NCBI GenBank assembly: GCA_963555705.1
Contig: OY743182.1
Coordinates: forward strand, 55,565,092-55,629,091
Source of the DNA: Ligustrum vulgare
Taxonomy: Eukaryota; Streptophyta; Magnoliopsida; Lamiales; Oleaceae
DNA: 64,000 nt
Direction: 5' to 3'
Of this stretch, positions 56,461 to 64,000 are shown piece by piece. How positions within the stretch are numbered: position 1 is the first letter of the stretch; each line of letters begins with the position of its first letter. Position numbers and translations under genes: made by a program. The notes below the pieces were generated by a model. The model had not been told where the DNA came from. It did no database searches and saw nothing but the letters and a program-made list of their open reading frames with translations.

Positions 56461-58786
56461 AAGTGTACAGTATCGAATAAGTAATAAATTGAAATTGAGT
56501 CCGAATGTCGTTCCTACAGAGATTGAGTAGACTTATTTTCTTAGATTATTAACCTTAACTGAAACAAGTAAAAGCAAGGTGTTTTATGGAATTACCTAAA
56601 TGATTAAATTAAATTATCAAATAATTCTAAGATTATTGAACTAAAACAAACTAAGTTAGAATGCAAGATTTGTTTAACAAATAAAACTGAATGACGTGCT
56701 AGGATCTAAAATCCATCTTAGTATCAATATTTCACACTATGGTTTGAATAATCCATGACAAGGTATATTATTGAAGATCAATATTCCTATAATGCCTAAA
56801 ATTCTCTTTCAAACACGTATTAAGCCTTTTTCTAAATACGACCCACCCATATTTCTATGATGAATGCAAATATTTTAAAAACATTAAACAATCATGAACA
56901 TTTAAAGATCACATAGGGCATAGTGGTATATTTATATCCCTATCGAACCCTATGAAAATTCAAGTCTAGCAAATTTCTACTCTTTCGAATATAGAAAAAT
57001 ACCACAAACATCATATAATTCATGCATCAAAATTATAGATGAAAATAAGTACGGATCAATTGCTCAAAATACCAATCTTTATATATATTATAATAATAAA
57101 GTGGGCAGATATAACACCACATAGTTTTCCGCCTTTTTTTACACTTTCCTAAAATGGAAATTCATTGTTTATAGAGATTAAAAAAAAGTGATTATATATA
57201 TACATTTCAGAATTGCTTTTATCTAGAGAATATAAACAGTCACTTTGAAAATAATTTTATCTCATTATGAGTAATGTTATATATTTAGCTATTAATTGTT
57301 GGTATTTTCAATCTATGTTTATAATTTGGAATTATGATGTAGAGTTTAAATATAAAATTATATTCATAAAAGAATGCAACCACGTACATTTTTAAACGAT
57401 GAATTAATAATAATAACATAAGTAATAAAGTATTGTTTTAAAAATGTTATTATAATAATTAAAACACTATCGAAAAGAACATAACTTAATTATGTTATGA
57501 AAAGAATATAATTAAAAATTTAAATTTGTAAAATAGTATTACAAAGTAACATAATTAAAAATGTATGTTGTTTTAATTAATAATAATAATGCTGTAATAA
57601 TAAAACAGTATTTAAAAGAATGTAATTTAATTATGTAATTAAAAAAGAATATAACGAAATATGTGTATATATTGTTTTAATTAAATAGATGTTATGCTAA
57701 TAATAAAATAGTATTGAAAATAACATAATTAAAAATGTATGATGTTTTACCAAAGCTATAATAATTAATCAGTATTGAAGATAACGTAATTCTTAAAGAA
57801 TTTATTAGTAAAATAAAATAGCATTAAAAAACATATATAACATAATACACATTTGTAATTATCTTATATATGTTTTTTAATCATTTATATGTCCCGTGCA
57901 TCACACGGGGGCAAATACTAATTGTAATAAAATTAAACAAATCAAAGCATAAAATAAGATTCTAAGACTTCATCATTATCCCAACACTATAGAAACTTAG
58001 CCTAGATACATTGTCAATATCAAATCACACATATAAATGAACTCCATCACCTAGAATATGAAGAAATCAAGATTTGATGAAGAATCTTCAATGAATTCCT
58101 TGCTCCAAGCTTGTATGTGTTGTTGAGTGTATAATGTCGAGAGAGAGAGAGAGAGGCCAACTTCATGCAACATGTTCTATTTATATGCATCCACCAGACC
58201 TAGGCGAGAAAGGGTTAAACTCTGTCAAAATTCGCGTAAAAAGCCCACTAGTGTCCCAGTTGGAAAGCCGTGCGATCGCACAGTTGAAAATCGTGCGATC
58301 GCACAGTCAACATAAAATGTATTCTGCCTAAACTTCGAATAGTCTTGCGAACACATGGATATATCAGCATATGATCGCATGGTTGAATCTTCAGCCTACA
58401 GTTTCGAACTTTCAATCTCTGCAACTTGGTCAACTTCTTTTTATTGCACTTCAAGTCGTTGTCTTCTGATTAGAGCAATTTAGTCCTTGTACTTCTAAAA
58501 CAATTCAATTTCATCTTGTCTTCTCTTGATTTCTTCAATTCTCTCTTGATCTTTGAATTTGGCTCATCCTTTATCCATGTTTTGCATCCAGTACTCTTGT
58601 TTTGCTTACTTTGGTCAAATTTCCTTCCTTTTTGCTCATTATTTGCTTCAATTGAATTCTTTTCTCAATCTTAGAATAAGTCTGAAATATATACAAATAA
58701 CAGATAAATCAATAGCATTTATTCTCAAATTAATATTTAACATCCTAATTTAAGCATATAAATAAGTGCATAGAATGCACTTATCA
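56461..58786 (-). repeat. LTR of an Athila-type element interrupting gag (probable solo LTR)
   Basis: On the minus strand it starts TGATAAGTGC at 58786 and ends near TGTACACTTA at 56461. A TATA box (TATAAATAG, 58185-58177) is followed by a GA/CT microsatellite in the transcribed part (58136-58154). It sits between the gag start (58963) and the rest of gag (56460), with no primer site or internal region on either side, so it is probably a solo LTR left by LTR-LTR recombination. Candidate target repeats TTGAA/TGGAA have one mismatch and are uncertain. Two perfect GTGCGATCGCAC palindromes lie in U3 (58270-58281, 58293-58304). About 1480 bp after subtracting the Helitron inside it. Confidence 0.7.
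57076..57921 (+). mobile_element. Non-autonomous Helitron
   Basis: It begins TCTTTATATATATTATAATA, a typical plant Helitron 5' end. It ends with a GC hairpin CCCGTGCATCACACGGG (57893-57909) and, 8 bases later, CTAA, and lies between host A (57075) and T (57922). These are the three hallmarks (5' TC, 3' hairpin plus CTRR, insertion at A/T). The 846-bp body is AT-rich with recurring 'aataacataattaaaaatgta' words and no Rep/helicase coding. Confidence 0.85.
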
Positions 58787-58963
58787 TTCAATAATAGCTG
58801 CTAGCAAATTATTTAGATTTTCCTGATTATTTTAAACTTTGTCGTCTGCTGTGTGAAGATCTGTTTGTTGAGCTACTTCCAACTATTGTCTGTGCCTCTG
58901 TCGAAAGGTGCGTTATTCTAAATTAAAACGAAGCAAATCACAAGATTTAGACCTTCTCAACAT
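58787..58963 (-). pseudogene. 5' end of the host Athila-type gag
   Basis: ATG at 58963 (minus) opens MLRRSKSCDLLRFNLE, the basic start seen in Athila Gags. Stops follow, then LAAIIE up to the LTR insertion. It continues at 56460. Confidence 0.6.
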
Positions 58964-59051
58964 TAAATGAATAAAATAAAATAAAAATAAAACTAAATAA
59001 AAATTCAAACTAAAGTAAGAAATAAGTAGTATCGATATTAATATGAAACAG

Positions 59052-59069
59052 TCCTCGACAACGGCCCCA
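59052..59069 (-). other. Degenerate tRNA-Asp type primer-binding site
   Basis: TGGGGCCGTTGTCGAGGA on the minus strand, 6 nt after the LTR end, is TGGCGCCGTTGCCGGGGA with three changes. The intact form is at 63078. It is complementary to the tRNA-Asp 3' end, the primer typical of Athila. Confidence 0.8.
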
Positions 59070-59075
59070 AGAACT

Positions 59076-59771
59076 TGTTCACCTTATTTTGCAAAGCAAA
59101 ATATACCCGCAAGTATACATATCATGAAAAATAATAAAGTGGAGTTAAGAGTTCGATTTATTGTTCCTATGAAGACTGCTATTAAGTATAGAACTTATTA
59201 GTTCCTAACCTTATTTGAACAATGGAAACTGTTTGGTATTTTTACCTAAACTAAGAAAATAAACTAAAGAAATAAATCACAAGAATTGACATACGACCCT
59301 GATAATAACAAAAGTATATCTCTATCTCTTGTCCAATTACCATATTTTATTCATATGTCTAGTTTGTTAGCTCACCCCTCGGATTATGAAAACAAACCAT
59401 GGAATCATGAATTAGTAGCTAATTAACTCATGCATTAAACTCAAAATAAAATCAATACATGCAACGAATCATTAAAATAAAGGATTTTGGAATTAAATTA
59501 ATAAAATTAAGCTACATCGTTCATCCCAACATGAGAATTTATTTACACATCATAATTAAATAAAAAAAATAAAAGTAGGCATTTATTGAAAATAACATAA
59601 AGAAAGGAAAGCTTGCACTAAGAATCAATCCTTCATGTAATATTGAAGTCTTGCCCCCTTGCTTTGCTCCAATATTCCAAGAATTTAAAGTGAAAATCTG
59701 AGTTTTATGATCTTAGGTGAGACAAAGGTCTGAAATTCGTGCTTTATATGTTGTATATATAGGTTTTGGGA
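59076..59771 (-). repeat. 5' LTR of the host Athila-like element, U3 missing
   Basis: On the minus strand the similarity to the 3' LTR begins just upstream of the TATA box (CCTATATATAC, 59754-59764) and runs to AACA at 59076. All sequence that should lie upstream (about 470 bp of U3 by comparison with 785-1255) is replaced by unrelated sequence at 59772, so the element's outer end was lost or replaced. Confidence 0.75.
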
Positions 59772-60126
59772 AAACTTAACCCCTATGTACAAGGTTCGAA
59801 ACCCATAGAAGGCAAAAATCCACTTCCTGAAAACGAGGCGACAGCCCTTGAGGACCAGGACGACCATGGGAGAGTGGAAAGACCTAAGTACGACACAGAG
59901 AAGGCCCAACGAGGGAGCCGGATCGTTACACAAAAGAGTCTAATGGTAGTGGATTTCTAAGAATCTTTGTACTTAACCCATAGGTACAAGGTTTAAAATC
60001 CATGGAAGGCAAAAATCTACTTCCTGGAAACGAGGCTGGCAGCCTCTGAGGACTAGGACGACCAGGGGGAGTGGAAAGACCATGAGTACGATACGAAGAA
60101 GACCCCAGCGAGGGAGCCGGGTCGCG
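59772..60126. repeat. Tandem duplication of 197 bp, unknown identity
   Basis: Copy 1 (from about 59778) and copy 2 (from about 59975) share TACAAGG, AGGCAAAAATC, ACTTCCTG, GAGGACNAGGACGACCA and GCGAGGGAGCCGG, offset 197 bp. Copy 1 contains GGTTCGAAACC (59792-59802), which fits a Pol III B box as in tRNA-derived SINEs; I find no convincing A box. It separates an LTR remnant from a gag remnant. Long frames on both strands look like by-products of GC content. Confidence 0.6.
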
Positions 60127-60255
60127 CCTTTTTTGTATGGAGGAGCTTATGCTGTAGGATTGCACTACATTATTCTGTCAATGTCAATTCTTCATCTTGT
60201 GGCAACTTCCTCTTCTTTGTCAACATCTCCTTTAGAAACTTAGTGTTAATTCTAT
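60127..60255 (-). pseudogene. Short Athila-type gag fragment
   Basis: Minus-strand reading gives FLKEMLTKKRKLPQDEE, LTLTE, a stop, then CSAILQHKL. These are the residues that precede the protease in Athila Gag (compare MKEMLSNKRKLEDFE in the host element). Only about 40 codons remain before the 197-bp duplication begins. Confidence 0.7.
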
Positions 60256-60281
60256 GATATTGGCATTTCCTATTTTTCACG

Positions 60282-61395
60282 AATGTATAATTTAATAAAA
60301 CTTGATTTAATTACTAAATACGTGTATTTAGTAATTTATTAAGTTCGATTAAATTATGCAATTTATTTCTTATTTTCGAGAAATACATTTTATTATAAAA
60401 ATAATGTTCAAGAAAATATTGATATATATTTGATCATAATCTTGGAAATTTTTATCACAATCTCGAAAATATTATGGTAATATTCTTGTGATTATTCTTG
60501 AAATACAAGCTTATTCAAGATATAGTAAGAATCCTCTTAATATGGTCAAGAACATTTCAATCTTATCTTTACATATGGTTAGATGATCTTGGTCGAAAAT
60601 CTTGATCATAAAGAACCTTGAGTTGGCCGAAAATATGGTTGGTAAATAGTAAGATCTTTCAAGATTTATCATTATCCTATTTTATGGTAAGATCCTTTAA
60701 GATTTATCATTATATTATGGTAAGATTTATTTTGAGGATAATTCTCTTGCTTTTACTAATTATCTCTACCTTGTTTTGCAGGTTTTAGAGATCTTGTGCA
60801 ATAAGGAAGCTTGGGAACCAAGAAACCTAATTGCACTATAAAGAGAGGAAAAACGGGACGTTTTTTAAGAGACGTAAAAAATACAAAAAATCGTGTGGAG
60901 CTTAACATAATTCACGTCCACTTCATTAAGAAATCTTGAAGCCTATTTTCGTGTGTGCACCAATACAAAAGGCTTCAATTGAGTTGTGATATCAACACTC
61001 CGGGAGGAGGATTCAATCACCGAGAGAAGGAAAGTATTTCAGTGTGAAGATCAAACGGAAGGTTTGGATCGTGTTCGAACGGGAGTTCGAGGTTGCTGAA
61101 AAGGTGTTGCAGATTCAAAGAAAACTACTGAAGAGTGGTGGGACGCCATCTCGCATTACATGCCACAGAAGGATCAGGGAGTGATCTATTTCTTGGATGT
61201 TTGATAAAGTCTATGCGTAGATTTATCCTGTAGTTTAGACTGATCTGTATAAACTCTTTCCTTATATAGTGATTTGTTTTTGTTCGCAGGATGCGAACCG
61301 TGGGTTTTCCCTGTTAGGGTTTTTCCCCACTTTAAGCTCAAATTATTGTGTTCTTGTTCATTTATAATTCCGCACAAATTATTCTGATTGTTTAC
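60282..61395 (+). repeat. Probable LTR of another retrotransposon family, cut at 61395
   Basis: Non-coding, with a TATA box (TATAAA, about 60837), a GGGTTTTCCCTGTTAGGG passage and T-rich tail near 61300-61390, the look of copia-type LTRs. U3 has 2-3 imperfect 43-bp repeats (TTATGGTAAGATC...CAAGATTTATCATTAT, 60640-60735). It ends where the next Athila LTR begins. No partner LTR or primer site is in the window, so left boundary and family are guesses. Confidence 0.4.
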
Positions 61396-63071
61396 TGATA
61401 AGTGTATTTTATACACTTATTTGTATGTCTAAAGTAGGATTAATTATTGTCGTTTGAGAATATTTACTATTTAATTTATGTTTATTTGTTTACTTTTCAG
61501 AAAATGTCCCAATTGAAGAAGAATGAAGGAATTAATGGAAAAATGACACGATTGGATGCTAATTGGAGCTAAAATGAGCAATTGATAAGTTTGTAACGTC
61601 AACCGGAAAGATGGAATGAGCCGAAGTAAAGGAATAAGAAGTTGGAGGATCTAGTTGAAGGAATTGAGAGTTAAAACGAGCGAATTGAGAAGATTCCAAA
61701 GTATGGGGACTATATTGTTGCAATTGAAAGTTGAAGGACTGAAGAGCAAATTAAACATGAGGGACCAACTTGTAAATATCCAATGATTGATTTGGATAGT
61801 AATAAGACACTTTGAGGATTTTTAGGAGTCGATTGGATGCAAGTAGAAGTCAAAAAGGAATGGAATATGATAAGAATATTACCATAAAATTGATTCCAAT
61901 CCTAGAAGATTCTGGACAGAATTCTAGTCGGACTTTGAGACCTAATTTTGGGATAGTAAACGTTCGAATTATGAAAATCCTATTTCAGGAAGAATTATAT
62001 CCCTTTACGTTATATTTCCAAATAACTTTGAATCACATTAATCGGATAAGGGAAGAGAAAGACATGGTCGAAATACTGAACGCTGTGCAGATACCAAAAA
62101 AGACTCGCGCGCGGATTTGATGAATTTCTTTCCTTCTTCAACTTGATTTCTTCACCAACTATAAATACAACCTCTTTGCACGAAAATCAGACCTTTGCCT
62201 CTCCATAGAACGAGCCACAACAGAGATTTCAACATCAAATTCTTGGAGAATCAAGCATAGTAGAGGGGCGTGAATTGAAAACAATTGAAGAATTGATGAT
62301 TGATGCAATCTTTCCATTCTTTATATTGTTTTTCAATGAACGTTTATTTTTACTGTTTTTGTTATTTCATGATGACGTGTAACTAAATTCTATGTTGGGA
62401 TGAACGATGTAGCCTAGTCATATTATTTTAATTCCAAATTCCGTTGTTTTAATGTTTTGTTGCATGTATTGATTTATTATTGTTCTTAATGCTTGAATTG
62501 CTTGATCACCAATTCATGATTTATTGAGTTATTTCCATAATCCGAGAGGTGAGTTAATAATTTAGAACGTGGTAATAAATCCAGTAATTGAACAAGAGAT
62601 AGAGATATACTCGTGTTATTATTGCGGTCGTGCGTGAATTCTTGCGTGTTATGCATCTAGATAATGAATATTCAGACCCGCTGTAGAGATACATGGTTGA
62701 CTTATGTAGGTAGAATTGATTTAAACTCGAGAGAGAAATTTCAATATAAATTAGTGAATTCGACCGAGTACATAATTAGGAAATAAAACATGGAATTGGA
62801 GTTAATATAATTGGCTAGGTGAAATCGGGATTCCCAACTACTTTACAATCATATTTAAAAACAAAAGCAATTTAGCAATTTTAATTTCTTTAGTTTAATT
62901 CTTTAGTTTTAATTTAAAACCTCAAATTATTTCGTTTGTTCAAATAAAGTTAAGAACTGAAATATTTCGGTAATTAATAGCAGTCCTCGTGGGAACGATA
63001 ATCCGGACTTTAAGGTCCACTTTATTACTTGATTACAATATCGTACACTTGCGATCTCAAATTGCACAACA
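61396..63071 (+). repeat. 5' LTR of a plus-strand Athila-type element
   Basis: It starts TGATAAGTGTATTTTATACA at 61396 and ends ...GCACAACA at 63071, 6 nt before the primer site. TATA box at 62160-62167. Bases 62330-62620 are recognisably related, in reverse, to the LTRs at 329 and 59313 (same 'aacaagagatagagatat' and 'ataatccgag' passages). The first 22 bases form a 10-bp stem. Confidence 0.85.
62160..62167 (+). promoter_or_regulatory. LTR TATA box
   Basis: TATAAATA in CCAACTATAAATACAACC, the position and context expected for an LTR core promoter. Confidence 0.6.
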
Positions 63072-63077
63072 AGTTTT

Positions 63078-63095
63078 TGGCGCCGTTGCCGGGGA
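63078..63095 (+). other. Primer-binding site complementary to tRNA-Asp
   Basis: TGGCGCCGTTGCCGGGGA, a full match to the complement of the plant tRNA-Asp 3' end, 6 nt after the LTR. It identifies the element as Athila-type. Confidence 0.93.
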
Positions 63096-63272
63096 CTGTT
63101 TTTAAATTAATATCGATACCAATTAGTTCTTGCTTTAGTTTGAACTTTATTTTAGTTTTTATTTTTATTTTTCTTTCTTAGTTTTTGTTTAGGAAATATT
63201 TTTAAAAGCTGTGTATTGTTTCCTATTCAGGTATTGAATGAATTTTCAGACAGTTGGAGGCAACACAGCAAG

Positions 63273-63906
63273 ATGGCAGCAAACAACAATCAATGGCTCT
63301 ATGATCGAACTGCAGTTCAGACGTATCTGATGTGTGACTTCTGCTGGGAAAATCATGCTTTATATGATTGTCCTATTGCACCTCAAGATGGTTTGTGGAG
63401 TATTGATTGTGGGAAATTTTTATCTATCAGAGCAGGGGTATCCACTAGAACACTTTTTGGTGAAAAGATTAGATGAGCTAGAAAAAATGGTTAAAACAAC
63501 TGAAGAAAAAGAATGAGAACCTAAAAGAGTGGATCAACCAGAAAAAAATAGCTGCCATGAAGATATCATTGTCCAGATGTCAACAATTCAATTTACTGAC
63601 ATCAAGCTTAAAGAAACTTCAATAAAAACGGAGGAGTTGATCACAGAAGAGCAAATAAACAAGGAGACACTTAAAAGTGCCGACTCTACAATGCAATCCT
63701 CTAACTTCAATCACTGGGAAAAAAGTGATTTCATCATTGGCACTGAAGAGATGATTGAAGTTTTCATATTGAAGTTTGAATTGAGTGGAGATGTCAACAT
63801 ACATGACATGGGCAAAGTGGAATTTTGGTGCATAAATCCAAATTGGAGCAAGTTCAATCGGCACAAACAAAGAAGGTCATCAAAAGCTTTATTTAGAGTT
63901 CCTTGA
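63273..63906 (+). pseudogene. Reduced gag-like reading frame of the plus-strand Athila-type element
   Basis: ATG at 63273 gives MAANNNQWLYDRT, then a zinc knuckle CDFCWENHALYDC (CX2CX3HX4C, the Athila spacing). The capsid domain that should precede the knuckle is absent. The frame then stops (63476), while an overlapping frame (63334-63906) carries on with LVKRLDELEKMVKTTEE, one TGA at 63514-63516, an acidic stretch and GKVEFWCINPNWSKF near the end. So one frameshift and one nonsense change are present. No protease or polymerase follows before the conserved post-gag motif. Confidence 0.6.
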
Positions 63907-63930
63907 ACAATCACGGTAAAAATTCGAGCT

Positions 63931-63980
63931 TTAGACTATAAACGGAGCGCTTATTGGGAGGCAACCCAACTTTTCTTCCC
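63931..63980 (+). other. Conserved post-gag motif of Athila-type elements
   Basis: GACTATAAACGGAGCGC, TTATTGGGAGGCAACCCAAC and TTTTCTTCCC. It matches the degenerate copy at 53965-54015 (minus strand). It follows the gag-like frame by about 25 bases. Role unknown. Confidence 0.7.
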
Positions 63981-64000
63981 TTTTATTTATTATGTTTTTA

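Noticed and set aside
58127..58454. Three small overlapping frames near the GA microsatellite
   Set aside because: They span the TATA box and U3 palindromes of the solo LTR on both strands; no coding support.
59685..60165. Frames of 64-82 aa on both strands in the 197-bp duplication
   Set aside because: Overlapping frames on opposite strands arise from local GC content and are not preserved between the two copies.
61812..62120. 102-aa frame upstream of the TATA box of the right-hand LTR
   Set aside because: It is in U3 of an LTR, has no domain signature, and the related LTRs do not keep the frame.

Overview
This is plant (angiosperm) nuclear DNA made almost wholly of nested transposable elements. 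The evidence is the tRNA-iMet and tRNA-Asp type primer-binding sites, Ty3/gypsy and Athila-type gag-protease remnants, a CACTA terminus and a Helitron. I see no host gene, rRNA or tRNA gene. The species cannot be named from the sequence.

The main feature is a 46.2-kb head-to-tail array (7558-53788, plus strand) of a small non-autonomous LTR retrotransposon. It has one truncated leading unit (547 bp), 20 full LTR+internal units (2223-2247 bp, mostly 2241-2247) and one closing LTR. Each 826-bp LTR starts TGATGTGATCC and ends CTCGTCA. Each internal region (about 1.4 kb) has a tRNA-iMet type primer-binding site, a long leader, one 326-codon ORF of unknown function and a polypurine tract abutting the next LTR. 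The ORF is intact in 17 of 20 units. There is no protease, reverse transcriptase, RNase H or integrase. The whole array is bounded by one 5-bp target-site duplication (CTAAC). It therefore looks like one insertion that grew in place, most simply by LTR-LTR unequal exchange.

The array sits inside a much larger, older Athila-like element on the minus strand. Read in its own direction: a 5'-truncated LTR (59771-59076), a degenerate tRNA-Asp type primer site, a gag start (58963), an apparently solo LTR interrupting gag (58786-56461, itself holding a Helitron at 57076-57921), gag and protease remnants (56460-54060), a degenerate GGGAGGCAACCC-type motif, the 46-kb array, more non-coding internal sequence (7429-6139), a gypsy-type non-autonomous element (6138-2769), further internal sequence, hairpin plus polypurine tract (1294-1256) and the 3' LTR (1255-329). 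The 3' LTR is cut by a CACTA transposon end (328-1).

To the right lie a 197-bp tandem duplication, another Athila-type gag fragment, a probable truncated LTR of a further family, and on the plus strand the LTR, tRNA-Asp primer site and reduced gag of a second pol-less Athila-type element (61396 to beyond 64000).

Functionally, nothing here encodes a complete transposition machinery, so every LTR element would depend on proteins from elsewhere. The most interesting signals are the array, its conserved orphan ORF, a chain of stem-loops in its U5 region, a cluster of TTACGGCCGTAA-like palindromes in its U3, and copy-to-copy patterns recording expansion and homogenisation.
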